In this document: positions 19,314 to 28,076 of the stretch, in pieces
Layout of the letters: each line of letters begins with the position of its first letter
How positions within the stretch are numbered: the first letter of the stretch is position 1
Source of the DNA: Albidovulum aestuarii
GTDB lineage: Bacteria > Pseudomonadota > Alphaproteobacteria > Rhodobacterales > Rhodobacteraceae
Direction of reading: 5' to 3'
Assembly: GCF_029961185.1 (NCBI RefSeq)
Contig: NZ_JASBQQ010000002.1
Span: 1 to 64,000, forward strand
Length of the DNA: 64,000 nt
Position numbers and translations under genes: made by a program
Notes under the pieces: model-generated
The model's database searches: none
Seen by the model: the letters and a program-made list of their open reading frames with translations, nothing else
Told to the model about the DNA's origin: nothing

Positions 19314-19861
19314 TTCAGCGCATCCAGTTCGCCGAAGGTGCCGATCGTGGCCTCGGATGCTGCGAAGTCGCGGCGCATGACCATCGTCACTGCAGCCACG
19401 AAGGTCAGCCACGAGACCACCGCGAACCACGCCCAGCCCAGCAGCCAAGGCGTCTGAACCAGCGCCAGCGGCGTCTCAAGCGGGGTATTCGCGCGTGAAC
19501 TGTTGGCTAGGGACCGCGCCAGAACCGGCCAGCCCTTGACCGCGATCAACGTCACCGTAACCGACAGCGTAAGCAATGACAGAAGGTCGAACAGCGCGCG
19601 GCCGCGGCTTGCGACGCGGCTGCGCAACAGGTCGATGCGGACATGACCAAGCTCGATCAGCGTGAAGGCCATGCCCCATGAGGTGGCGATGGCCATCACA
19701 TAGCCGCTGATCTCATCGGTCCCGCCAAGCGAGGAGCCGAGCTGACGCAGCACGATGTCAGCCAGAACGAAGGCCACACAGGCCAGCAGCAGGACCCCGA
19801 CGAGGATCGCGACCCCGCGGTTGATCCGCCGCAGTCCGGACAACATCGTCTGCATTGCCAT
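19310..19861 (-). CDS. dctQ: TRAP transporter small permease, DctQ type
   Basis: A small membrane protein of about 183 residues with four hydrophobic segments and the DctQ-typical first segment (NRGVAILVGVLLLACVAFVL) and LIELGHVRIDLLRSR motif. The exact start is uncertain: ATG at 19861, a second ATG at 19855 and GTG at 19870 are all in frame with weak purine-rich leaders. It pairs with DctM and lies 15 bases after dctP. Confidence 0.88.
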   Translation of the reverse strand: MAMQTMLSGLRRINRGVAILVGVLLLACVAFVLADIVLRQLGSSLGGTDEISGYVMAIATSWGMAFTLIELGHVRIDLLRSRVASRGRALFDLLSLLTLSVTVTLIAVKGWPVLARSLANSSRANTPLETPLALVQTPWLLGWAWFAVVSWLTFVAAVTMVMRRDFAASEATIGTFGELDALK

Positions 19862-19876
19862 GCTCTCCACGTCCTC

Positions 19877-20911
19877 TTATCCGCCGATCGTCACGCCGAC
19901 GACCTGACCGACAGATGCGTTCCACCGTTCGGCCCAGTCGCCGCCGGCACGTTCGGCCCAGTCAGGCAGCACTTTGCCCACCAGAACCTCGCGGGCCTTG
20001 GCGAAATCGGCATCCGAAACTTCGACAAGCGTCATCGACCGTGCATCGCCGGAGGCGCAAGCGCCGTTGCCAGTCAGGCAGGCGACATCATTGTCGAGTG
20101 CGCCCTGCGCGGCGGCCCAGGCCGGCGCTTCGAACTCGGTCGCGATCTTGTCGGTGATCAGTGCCTGGGTTTCAGCATCGAGGCTTGCCCACTTGTCGCT
20201 GTTGATCGCAGTGACGACACTGTCCCAGCCGCCGAGCGGGATCGGCAGAAGATGGGTCGAAACCTCCCACCAGCCTGCCGAATATCCCGACCCGGCGCCC
20301 GTGATGGCGCAGTCCACAACCCCCTTCTGCAGCGCGCCCGGAACTTCGGAAAAGGCGACATTGACACCCTCGGCGCCAAGTGCCTCGAGGAACAGCGTCG
20401 TCATCCGCCCCGATCCCCGCACCTTCTTGCCCGCAAGATCATCAAGCCCGGTGATCTCGCCGTTGCAGAAGACGACCTGCGGCGGATAGGGCGCGATGGC
20501 CAGAACATGGCTGTTGAAGCGGGCGTTGTAGATGTCCTCGACCATCGGCCGGGCGGCGTCGACCATTGCCTTCGCTTCGTCGGCCGTCAGCGCCACCAGC
20601 GGCACGTCAAGCCCTTCCAGCTCCGGTGCATCCGCCACCGCATAATCGGCGACCGTCATCGCGACATCGTAAACACCATCGCCGAGCAGGCGGTACACAT
20701 CGCCGACGCCGAGATTCATCTGGTTATGCGTGGTCAGGGCAACATTGATCTCGCCGCCCGAGGCTGCGGGCAGCGTCTCGTTCCAGAACGGCGCCTCGAA
20801 GTCGTTGTGAAGCGGCAGGCTGGACCAGCTGCCGACGACGGACAGATCCTCGGCCATCGCGGGGGTGGCCAGAATGGTGGATGCCACAAGCATCGTCAGG
20901 GTGCGTTTCAT
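19877..20911 (-). CDS. dctP: TRAP transporter substrate-binding protein, DctP family
   Basis: The 344-residue product has a signal peptide (MKRTLTMLVASTILATPAMA, cleavage after AMA) and the DctP fold, with the ligand-arginine region KKVRGSGRMTTLFLEALGA about residue 145-165. AAGGAGG six bases before the ATG at 20911 fixes the start. Substrate is likely 5-oxoproline or a related acid, judged from the oxoprolinase genes in the operon and from the known pyroglutamate-binding TRAP proteins DctP6/DctP7 of Bordetella pertussis; the binding site itself was not modelled. Confidence 0.9.
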   Translation of the reverse strand: MKRTLTMLVASTILATPAMAEDLSVVGSWSSLPLHNDFEAPFWNETLPAASGGEINVALTTHNQMNLGVGDVYRLLGDGVYDVAMTVADYAVADAPELEGLDVPLVALTADEAKAMVDAARPMVEDIYNARFNSHVLAIAPYPPQVVFCNGEITGLDDLAGKKVRGSGRMTTLFLEALGAEGVNVAFSEVPGALQKGVVDCAITGAGSGYSAGWWEVSTHLLPIPLGGWDSVVTAINSDKWASLDAETQALITDKIATEFEAPAWAAAQGALDNDVACLTGNGACASGDARSMTLVEVSDADFAKAREVLVGKVLPDWAERAGGDWAERWNASVGQVVGVTIGG

Positions 20912-20938
20912 TGGGTTCCTCCTTGTCGGGTTCATTTG

Positions 20939-21760
20939 TTACGCGTTGGCAACGGTGAGAATTGGGCTTTCGACATCCTCCGGCACATCGGTGATCAGCA
21001 TGTGGCCGGGCGTATGGGTGATGCAGAGCGGCACGCCGGCGGCCTCGATCGCGACCTGGGGCGTGACACCACAGGCCCAGAAGACCGGCACCTGCCCCTC
21101 TGCAACCGGGGCAGGATCGCCCCAATCCGGCCGACCAATATCAGAAATGCCGATCGCAGCGGGATCGCCTATGTGAACCGGACCGCCATGGGCCAGCGGG
21201 AAACGCCGCGATATGGCGACGACGGTATCGACCGCGCCCGCATCGATGCTGCGCATGGACACCACCATTTTGCCGCCGAAGGGGCCAGCCGGAACCGTAT
21301 CGATGTTCGAACGGAACATCGGCACGGTCGTATCATTGTCGATATGCCAAACCGGAATGTCCGCTTCCTGCAGCGCGCGCTCAAAGGTGAATGAGCAGCC
21401 AAGCGCAAAGGCGACCATGTCTTCCGACCAGATGTCTCGGATGTCCGATCTGCGTTCTGCAAGCCGACCGTCGCGATAGACGTTGTAGCTGGGCACATCC
21501 GTCCGGATGTCTATGTCCCGGCCAAGCGTGAACAGCAACGGATTGCCGGTATCTGAAACGCCGACCAGCGGACAGGGCTTCGGGTTGCGCTGGCAAAAGC
21601 GCATGAAATCGAGTGCGAAAGCCTCGGGCAGGATCGCAAGATTGGTCTGAAGATAGCCCGCGCCCAGCCCTGCGGTATGCGACCCATACTCGTTGACACG
21701 GATCGCCGCCCTGACGGCGTCAATGCTCTTGTCGCGAAGCTGGCGATATCCCTGAACCAT
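20939..21760 (-). CDS. YcsI/UPF0317 family protein, D-glutamate-cyclase-like
   Basis: The 273-residue protein matches the DUF1445/UPF0317 family (YcsI): HTAGLGAGYLQTNLAILP, CQRNPKPCPLVGVSDTGNP and ITHTPGHMLITD are characteristic. Family members include the mammalian mitochondrial D-glutamate cyclase, which interconverts D-glutamate and 5-oxo-D-proline, and bacterial copies cluster with pxpABC as here. A strong AGGAGGAGGG site precedes the ATG at 21760. It opens the dctP-pxpA operon and is downstream of the LysR gene and two LysR-type palindromes. The likely role is supply or epimer handling of 5-oxoproline, by inference. Confidence 0.88.
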   Translation of the reverse strand: MVQGYRQLRDKSIDAVRAAIRVNEYGSHTAGLGAGYLQTNLAILPEAFALDFMRFCQRNPKPCPLVGVSDTGNPLLFTLGRDIDIRTDVPSYNVYRDGRLAERRSDIRDIWSEDMVAFALGCSFTFERALQEADIPVWHIDNDTTVPMFRSNIDTVPAGPFGGKMVVSMRSIDAGAVDTVVAISRRFPLAHGGPVHIGDPAAIGISDIGRPDWGDPAPVAEGQVPVFWACGVTPQVAIEAAGVPLCITHTPGHMLITDVPEDVESPILTVANA

Positions 21761-21798
21761 GACGGGCCCTCCTCCTGGAAGGCTGCCACCGACGCATC

Positions 21799-21846
21799 AT
21801 AAATTCCAATTCAAAATTTATTCAGTATTTCATAAATCAGATTTAT
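21799..21846. promoter_or_regulatory. Two LysR-type palindromes before the 5-oxoproline operon
   Basis: ATAAATT (21799-21805) and AATTTAT (21815-21821) form an inverted repeat with a 9-base spacer, consistent with T-N11-A. A second perfect palindrome, ATAAATC-A-GATTTAT (21832-21846), overlaps the last codons of the LysR gene. Both lie upstream of the ycsI-type gene and are far more AT-rich than the surroundings. Binding by the neighbouring LysR protein is inferred. Confidence 0.55.
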
Positions 21847-22732
21847 CATCTGCAAATTCCACGGCGACGTCCCGCGCCAGCCGGGCCGCGGTTTCGGCCA
21901 GGGTCCGGCGCGGCTCGGCGAGATAGGTGGCGGTGAAATTCAACGGGCCGGGTATCCAGCCCGGATCAAACTCCCGGATCGTGCCGCGCGCGACGTGAGC
22001 GTTTCCCAGCGCGCGCGGCAGGGCGGCGACACCAAGATCGGCTTCCACCAGGCGGAAGCAGGTCGACAGGGAGGACGAGGGAAACATGGCGACATCCGGC
22101 CCGATCCGCTCCAGCAGAAGTTCACGCAACTCCCGGTAGGGCCGTGTTTGCCGTGCATAGGTCAGAACCGGGCGCTTCAGATAATCGGCGGGAACGATGC
22201 ATTCCGGGGCTTTCGCGGACACGTACCAGGCAAGTTCAAAACCGGGCAGGTCCACATTCTCTGCCGAATATTCGGACACCGGCCCGAGCAACACCGCCAG
22301 ATCGAGCGCCCGGTTCAGGAGAGCCGATCTGAGGTTGATGGAGATATCCACGTTGAACTCGATCTCAAGGCGCGGATAGCGCTCGTGCAGCCGCGCGATC
22401 AGTTCCGGCAGCCAGCATTGGGCAATGGTTTCCGACACGCCGATGCGCAGGCGCCCCTCCATCGCGTCCGGCGCCACGATGTCGCGGGTCATCAGGTCGT
22501 GGAGGCTTTCGAATTTCTCGGCATATTTCAGCAGGATCTCGCCCCGCTCGGTCAGCCGCATCCCCCCGGCCCCCCGGCTGAAGAGCGCTGATCCGATGGT
22601 CTGTTCCAGATTTCTGATCCGCGCGGTCACGGCCGGCTGGGTCAACCGAAGCGCATCGGCAGCCTTGCCGACACCGCCAAGACGGACGACGTGAAGAAAC
22701 GCATTTATCTGATCCAAGCCAATCCCGTTCAT
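21830..22732 (-). CDS. LysR-family transcriptional regulator of the 5-oxoproline locus
   Basis: The 300-residue protein has the N-terminal LysR HTH (about 5-62: LDQINAFLHVVRLGGVGKAA, with LTQPAVTARIRNLEQ as recognition helix) and a PBP2-type effector domain from about residue 90. It is transcribed in the same direction as the ycsI-dctPQM-pxpBCA genes, with 69 bases to the next start, which contain LysR-type palindromes. It is probably the activator responding to 5-oxoproline or glutamate. Confidence 0.9.
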   Translation of the reverse strand: MNGIGLDQINAFLHVVRLGGVGKAADALRLTQPAVTARIRNLEQTIGSALFSRGAGGMRLTERGEILLKYAEKFESLHDLMTRDIVAPDAMEGRLRIGVSETIAQCWLPELIARLHERYPRLEIEFNVDISINLRSALLNRALDLAVLLGPVSEYSAENVDLPGFELAWYVSAKAPECIVPADYLKRPVLTYARQTRPYRELRELLLERIGPDVAMFPSSSLSTCFRLVEADLGVAALPRALGNAHVARGTIREFDPGWIPGPLNFTATYLAEPRRTLAETAARLARDVAVEFADDKSDL

Positions 22733-23249
22733 GCACAGAGCTTTGCACTATTTGACACGCGTGGTCAGCAGGCTTGTTGGATGAGACCTCCACGTGGCGG
22801 CATCAATGGAATATCGGCTTCCCCTAACGTGACAGCTGTCCTGCTGCGGCCCATACCGGACCTCCATGAAAAATCCCAATGCCGCTGCGCAGCTTCTGAA
22901 AAGCGGTCATCCAATTCAGCTGAACGATTGGACCGAGTACCGGGCCTTGAGGCGTCTGGGCTACCCGGTGCGGCGGGGATCGACATCGCCTAGGCTCAAT
23001 GTGTTGGCCCGTCTCTTGCCGACGATCGAGGATATAACGGCAGAACTGGCGGTATCGATATGCGCGAGGCGCCAGCCCATCGACCGCGCACCGGAAAGCC
23101 AGACGGCATGCAGGATGATCACAGGGGGAAATCGATGACGGGCATAAGAAATCTGGTGCATGAGGCTCCATACCGCCGCGCTCCAGCCAACGCCACCTCG
23201 TTAACGTGACCGCGCCGTAAGGGGTAATGCGGCCTTGAGCAATGTCAGG
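22733..23249. other. Intergenic region, no confident gene
   Basis: In these 517 bases open frames occur on both strands (for example 22866-23138 plus, 22824-23171 minus), but none has a ribosome binding site or recognisable family. The region separates the LysR gene from the end of the SDR gene and carries the LysR promoter. It may be decayed coding sequence. Confidence 0.4.
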
Positions 23250-24014
23250 TCAGAGTGACTCAGCCCCATCCAGAACCAGTGTATGGCCGGTCATGAAGGA
23301 CGATCGGTCAGAGGCCAGATAGACGATGCTTTCGGCGATCTCTTCCGGCGTTCCCCAGCGCCCCATCGGTATGTTCTCCGAGACATAGGTCTCAAGAGCT
23401 GCCCTGCCGCCCATCTGCGATTCAAACCCTGCGTTGAAGACAGTATCCACGAAGCCCGGACACAGCGCGTTGCAGCGCACACCGAAGCGGGCGTAGTCGA
23501 CGGCGATCTGGCGCACCATCGCGATGACTGCGTGTTTCGTTGTGCAATATGCGATCATCTCACGGTCGTACTGCACACCGGAATTCGACGAAGTGATGAT
23601 GATCGACCCCCGCCCGCGTGGCCTCATGACCGCCATCGCGGCACGCGCCGCAACAAAATGCGACCGGACGTTGAGCCGCCAGGACGCGTCCATCTGGTCC
23701 GCGCTGACCTCTTCCAGCCGCCCCGGGATCTGGATACCTGCATGGGAATGGAGGATGTCGAGCCGTCCGAACCTATCATTGGTGTCTGCGATCGCGTCCT
23801 CCAGCGCCGCATCGTCGGTCACGTCAAGGCCACGCGCCTGCGCCTTGCCGCCACCGGAAGAAATTTCGCTGGCAACGGTTCGGGCGCGGTCGGGATCGAG
23901 ATCGCTCACCACGACCGTCGCGCCGTTTCGGGCGAGCGCCAGCGCCCCGGCCCTGCCGATGCCCGAGCCTGCGCCGGTCAGAAAAGCCACGCGGTCCTGA
24001 AGCAGCACCTCCAT
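23250..24014 (-). CDS. Short-chain dehydrogenase/reductase (SDR)
   Basis: A 254-residue classical SDR: cofactor loop TGAGSGIG (about residues 14-21), catalytic serine in ITSSNSG and the YxxxK pair as YCTTK, then CPGFVDT and the C-terminal FMTGHTLVLDGAE. The usual NNAG strand reads HSHAG, a mild deviation. An acidic residue after strand 2 (SDLD) suggests NAD(H). It is 6 bases downstream of potC and ends the Pot-type operon, so it probably oxidises the imported amine- or alcohol-bearing compound in the cytoplasm; the substrate is unknown. Confidence 0.9.
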   Translation of the reverse strand: MEVLLQDRVAFLTGAGSGIGRAGALALARNGATVVVSDLDPDRARTVASEISSGGGKAQARGLDVTDDAALEDAIADTNDRFGRLDILHSHAGIQIPGRLEEVSADQMDASWRLNVRSHFVAARAAMAVMRPRGRGSIIITSSNSGVQYDREMIAYCTTKHAVIAMVRQIAVDYARFGVRCNALCPGFVDTVFNAGFESQMGGRAALETYVSENIPMGRWGTPEEIAESIVYLASDRSSFMTGHTLVLDGAESL

Positions 24015-24020
24015 CTCCGT

Positions 24021-24842
24021 TCAGCCGGTTTGAGCGCGGCGACCGCGCTGAAGGATCGATTGCGCAACGACGAGGATCAGCAGCGACACGGTCAATACCA
24101 TCGTGCCGATGGCGTTGATCTCGGGTGTCACGCCGCGGCGGATCGACGAGAACACATAGATCGGCAGCGTGGTTTCCGAACCCGCGACGAAGAAAGCGAT
24201 GATGAAATCGTCGAAGCTGAAGGTGAAGGCCAGCAGGAATCCGGCGAGGATCGCGGGGAAAATTTGTGGCAGGGTCACCTGCCTGAAGGTGCCAAGGGGT
24301 GTTGCACCCAGATCGGCGGACGCCTCGATCAGACTGCGGTCCATACCCGCGACGCGGGCGCGGACAATGATCACGACCAGCGCCATCGTGAACATCCCAT
24401 GCGCGGCGATGAGCGAGCCCTTGCCCATCTGCAGCTTGGGGGCGCTTTCGGCCACCGGCCAGAACGCGGCGATCATCGGATTCAGCCAATCGAAAAGCGT
24501 GACGAGCGCGATCAGGGTCGAGATGCCGATGACGATGCCGGGCACCATGACGGCGATGTAGAGCAGCGCGTCGAAGATCATCCGGGGTTTGCCGGTTACC
24601 CCCTGCAGCGCCAGGGCGGCGAGCGTGCCGGCGATGGTGGCAAGCGTTGCCGATACGGCGGCCACGGTCGCGCTCGTTTGCAGCGCCTCCATCACGAACG
24701 GGTTCGAGAGCGCCTTGCCGTACCACTGGGTCGAGAAGCCCTGCAACTGCGCAGCGTATCGCCCGGCGTTGAACGAAAAGACCGCGATCACCCCGATCGG
24801 GATGTAGAGGAAGAGATAGACGGCAATCGCATAGAACCGCAT
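24021..24842 (-). CDS. potC: Spermidine/putrescine-type ABC permease, PotC type
   Basis: The 273-residue permease has about six membrane segments and the EAA loop EASADLGATPLGTFRQVTLP that contacts the ATPase. It belongs to the polyamine/opine/phosphonate (POPT) group. Its start is 7 bases after the potB stop. Together with PotB it forms the heterodimeric channel. Substrate identity cannot be read from the permease; the family carries polyamines, but many alphaproteobacterial paralogues carry other amines. Confidence 0.9.
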   Translation of the reverse strand: MRFYAIAVYLFLYIPIGVIAVFSFNAGRYAAQLQGFSTQWYGKALSNPFVMEALQTSATVAAVSATLATIAGTLAALALQGVTGKPRMIFDALLYIAVMVPGIVIGISTLIALVTLFDWLNPMIAAFWPVAESAPKLQMGKGSLIAAHGMFTMALVVIIVRARVAGMDRSLIEASADLGATPLGTFRQVTLPQIFPAILAGFLLAFTFSFDDFIIAFFVAGSETTLPIYVFSSIRRGVTPEINAIGTMVLTVSLLILVVAQSILQRGRRAQTG

Positions 24843-24849
24843 CGCGCCC

Positions 24850-25701
24850 TCACATCAACGAGACGTCGTCGCGCCCGCCCGCCCAACGGCGGGTAAACCG
24901 CATATAGGCGGTTACGGTGACGAGCATTATGACGACAAGCGCAACAGCTACGGCCGCGCCGTAAGGCCAGTTGCGTGATTGCAGGAAGAGATCGACAAGC
25001 GCGTTGCCAACGAAGAAGACCTTGCCGCCGCCGAGCATCGCCGGGATCAGGAATTCACCCATCAGCAGGATGAAAACCAGCATGCAACCGGTCGCAACGC
25101 CGGGCATCGACAGGGGCAGCGTGACCTGCAGGAAACTCCGCCAAGGCGGGCTGCCAAGGTCGGCCGATGCCTCCAGCAGGCGCTTGTCGAGCCGTTCAAG
25201 GCTGACATAGATCGGAAAGACCATCAGCGGCAGGTAGCCATAGACGATCCCGATCAGCACCGCGAAGGGCGTGTTGATGAGTCGCGGATTGCCGAGACCG
25301 AGAGTCGAGATAAGTTTGGGGATGCCCTGACCGCCCAGAAGGTAAATCCAGGCGTATGATCGGATCAGGATAGATGTCCAGAATGGCACGATCACGAGGA
25401 TAAGAAGCAGGGTGCGCCACTTCGGATCGGCCTTGACGGCAAGGTAATACGCGAGCGGGTAGGCTATGAGCAGACAAAGGACCGTGCCCGCTGGCGCCAG
25501 CATCAGCGTGTTCTTGAACGCTGCCCAACGAGCGCCGAGATTGGCAAAGTTTTCAAGTGTAAGGGCGGCGGAGTATCCCCCCGCCGCCGCGCGTTCGCCG
25601 AAGCTGAAGACGACGACCACGACCAGCGGCAGGACGAGCATGGCCAGAAGCCATGCCGCCGCTGGCGTCAGCAGAAGAATGGTCCTCAGCCGCGTGGTCA
25701 C
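24850..25701 (-). CDS. potB: Spermidine/putrescine-type ABC permease, PotB type
   Basis: A 283-residue inner-membrane protein with about six segments and the EAA motif EASADLGSPPWRSFLQVTLP. It starts with GTG at 25701, 4 bases after the potD stop, so expression is coupled. The first segment LLLTPAAAWLLAMLVLPLVV is typical of PotB/PotH. Confidence 0.9.
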   Translation of the reverse strand: MTTRLRTILLLTPAAAWLLAMLVLPLVVVVVFSFGERAAAGGYSAALTLENFANLGARWAAFKNTLMLAPAGTVLCLLIAYPLAYYLAVKADPKWRTLLLILVIVPFWTSILIRSYAWIYLLGGQGIPKLISTLGLGNPRLINTPFAVLIGIVYGYLPLMVFPIYVSLERLDKRLLEASADLGSPPWRSFLQVTLPLSMPGVATGCMLVFILLMGEFLIPAMLGGGKVFFVGNALVDLFLQSRNWPYGAAVAVALVVIMLVTVTAYMRFTRRWAGGRDDVSLM

Positions 25702-25705
25702 GGTG

Positions 25706-26866
25706 TCAGGCCGATTTGAAGCGCGCCATCAGTTCGGCGCGGTTCGGGTCTGTCAATGTCACCGCCGCGCCGAATTCGAGTGCGTCGAGCAGTTCCTGTG
25801 CCGGGTAGAGGATCGGATCGTTCAGGACCTCGGCCGGCAGCAATGCATCGACGCGCGCGTCGGCGGTCGGGTATCCATGGAAAAGGGACTCTTTCGCGTT
25901 CACCGCCGGATCGAGCAGGAAGTTGATCAGCGCATAAGCCGCGTCCATGTGCGGTGCGCCCTTCGGTATAGCGTAGAAATCGGACCAGAGCTCTCCGCCC
26001 TCCTTGCCAAGAACGTATTCGATCTCGGGCATGTCGCGGTTCATCTGCTTTCCGTCGCCGGTCCAGCAGATCGTCATCCAGGCATCGCCCGACCGCATGG
26101 AAGGCTGGTAGTCCGAGTTGATCGCGAAGAGGTGCGGTTTGGCGTCGATCAGCAACTTCTCGGCCTCGGCAAGTTCTGCGGTATCGACCGAATTGAACGA
26201 ATAGCCGAAATACTTCAGTGCGTTACCGATGGTGGTGAGCTGGTAGTCATGCACCATCGTGCGGCCCGAGAAATCGGCCATTGTGATATCCCAGAATTCC
26301 TTCCAGGTCGTCGGCTTGGGATTGTTGCCCAACTGCGCGGTGTTCACCGCAAAACCGGTCGTGCCCCAGTTCTTCGGCACCGCATAGACCGTGCCGTCCA
26401 CCGTGCCGGGGCCAGCGAAGCGCTGATTGTAGGATGCCGCGTCATAGTTGGCGATTTTTGAAAGATCGAGCGGCTCGATCAGGTCTTCGCCGACATAGGT
26501 AGTGATCGTGTAATTCGTCGGCACGAACACGTCCCACCCTGAGCCACCGGCCTGCAGCTTGGCCAGCATCTCCTCGTTCGAGCCGAAGACATTCACGTCG
26601 ACCGCAGCGCCGGTTGCGGTGGTGAAGGCCTCGAAGTTCGCCGGATCGTGGTAGTTCGGCCAGGTGGCAAGCACGACGCGGTCGCCGATATTGGCCTGCG
26701 CCCAGGCCGCCGAACGCAACCCCGGCATCGCCGAGCCCAGCACCGCAGTCGCTGCCCCAAGGCCGGTCACGCCAAGGAAATGCCGCCGTGTGACGGAGCC
26801 CTTCTTGTAGCGGTAAAGCTCGGCCATGAACTTCTCGCGTGAGATGAAATCATTCCGGTTCGTCAT
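25706..26866 (-). CDS. Polyamine-family ABC substrate-binding protein, PotD-like
   Basis: The protein of about 386 residues has a twin-arginine signal (VTRRHFLGVTGLGAATAVLG; cleavage near AWAQA) preceded by an unusually long basic N-region. The mature part is the SBP_bac_8/PotD fold with LVLATWPNYHDPANFEAF-like start, as in spermidine/putrescine binders. The ATG at 26866 is preferred since GGGAG is seven bases upstream; an ATG at 26872 is too close to it. The ligand is not certain: the conserved aspartates and aromatic residues of PotD were not aligned here. Confidence 0.88.
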   Translation of the reverse strand: MTNRNDFISREKFMAELYRYKKGSVTRRHFLGVTGLGAATAVLGSAMPGLRSAAWAQANIGDRVVLATWPNYHDPANFEAFTTATGAAVDVNVFGSNEEMLAKLQAGGSGWDVFVPTNYTITTYVGEDLIEPLDLSKIANYDAASYNQRFAGPGTVDGTVYAVPKNWGTTGFAVNTAQLGNNPKPTTWKEFWDITMADFSGRTMVHDYQLTTIGNALKYFGYSFNSVDTAELAEAEKLLIDAKPHLFAINSDYQPSMRSGDAWMTICWTGDGKQMNRDMPEIEYVLGKEGGELWSDFYAIPKGAPHMDAAYALINFLLDPAVNAKESLFHGYPTADARVDALLPAEVLNDPILYPAQELLDALEFGAAVTLTDPNRAELMARFKSA

Positions 26867-26886
26867 GTTCATTCTCCCAGTTGGTG

Positions 26887-27996
26887 TCAGTCGTTGTTAA
26901 GGATCAGCGCCGCGCCGTCCCGCCAGCTTACGCTGCCCGTTTCCCCCGGTTCGAGATTGCCCTCACCCGCCTCCGCCTGCCGCGAGGCAAGGATCAGGAA
27001 CTGGCCCAGATCGGGGTTCTGGACCAGATATTCGGTATGTTCCCCAAGAAAGATGCGGTTCACGACGGTGACTGGAACGCCGCCGTCGCCCCGGCTGAGG
27101 CTTATCTGTTCCGGCCTGAGGCTCGCGATTGCACGCTGGCCGACCGCGATGCCGGCGCCGGCATGGCCGATGAACGAAATGCCAGCAGCGCCCTGCAAAT
27201 CCGCCGTGTCGCCAGCGACAGACGTCACCCTACCTTCGAAAAAGTTCGACTTGCCGACAAAGTCCGCGACATAGCGGTTCTTCGGCCGGTCATAGAGATC
27301 GCGTGGGCTACCGATCTGGACAATACCGCCGTCGCGCATGATGCAGATCCGGTCCGACATCGACAGTGCCTCTTCCTGATCATGGGTGACGAGGATGAAG
27401 GTGATCCCGAGCTTTCGTTGCAATGTCTGCAATTCGATCTGCATGTCATGGCGCAGCTTCTTGTCAAGCGCAGCCATCGGCTCGTCGAGAAGCAGAAGTT
27501 TTGGTTCGTTGATGATCGCGCGGGCCAGCGCCACACGTTGCTGCTGACCGCCTGACATTTCCCAGATGCGGCGCGGACCGAAACCGGGTAGGCGCACGGT
27601 TTCGAGCGCTCGGTTGACCGCAGCCTCAATTTCCGCGGCAGGCGGCTTGGGACGCCGCTGACGCAATCCGTAGGAGATGTTTTCTGCCACGGTCAGATGC
27701 GGAAAAAGCGCGTAGTGCTGAAAGACCATGTTTACGGGGCGCTGATGCGCGGGAATATCGTTCACCCGCTGCCCGTCGAGATAGATGTCGCCCTCGGTCG
27801 GCGCCTCGAATCCCGCCAGCATCCTCAGCGCTGTCGTCTTGCCGCACCCCGAGGGTCCCAGAAAGGACAGGAATTCTCCGCGATTGATGCTGAGATTGAT
27901 GTCTCGGGCCGCGACAACAGCGCCGAAGCGTTTGGTCGCCCCGCGCAGTTCCGCGATGGAGGATTTATCGGCTCCGGTCAAACTTTCAGCACCCAC
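26887..27996 (-). CDS. potA: Polyamine-type ABC transporter ATPase, PotA type
   Basis: The 369-residue protein has Walker A GPSGCGKTT, signature [15 protein letters not shown], Walker B LLLLDEPMAALD and a C-terminal TOBE regulatory domain (about 280-365). It opens the potA-potD-potB-potC-SDR operon. The start is GTG at 27996 with a weak AAGG leader; this may limit ATPase level relative to the rest. An 80-base divergent gap separates it from a LuxR-type regulator gene. Confidence 0.92.
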   Translation of the reverse strand: MGAESLTGADKSSIAELRGATKRFGAVVAARDINLSINRGEFLSFLGPSGCGKTTALRMLAGFEAPTEGDIYLDGQRVNDIPAHQRPVNMVFQHYALFPHLTVAENISYGLRQRRPKPPAAEIEAAVNRALETVRLPGFGPRRIWEMSGGQQQRVALARAIINEPKLLLLDEPMAALDKKLRHDMQIELQTLQRKLGITFILVTHDQEEALSMSDRICIMRDGGIVQIGSPRDLYDRPKNRYVADFVGKSNFFEGRVTSVAGDTADLQGAAGISFIGHAGAGIAVGQRAIASLRPEQISLSRGDGGVPVTVVNRIFLGEHTEYLVQNPDLGQFLILASRQAEAGEGNLEPGETGSVSWRDGAALILNND

Positions 27997-28076
27997 AACT
28001 ATGCCTTAGATTAGCATAAATCGTAGAAAATGGCCTTCGGCTTGTATATACCACAAAGAGCATAGTTTGACGAAAG

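Noticed and set aside
23283-24896. A 537-codon plus-strand frame
   Set aside because: It lies antisense to the SDR and potC genes, both of which have full family motifs; the frame has no recognisable domain.
28044-28051. GTATATAC in the potA-luxR divergent region as a third HutC-type operator
   Set aside because: Only the 8-base core matches; the flanks (TTG and CCA) break the palindrome seen at 53253 and 58156, and an 8-mer can occur by chance.
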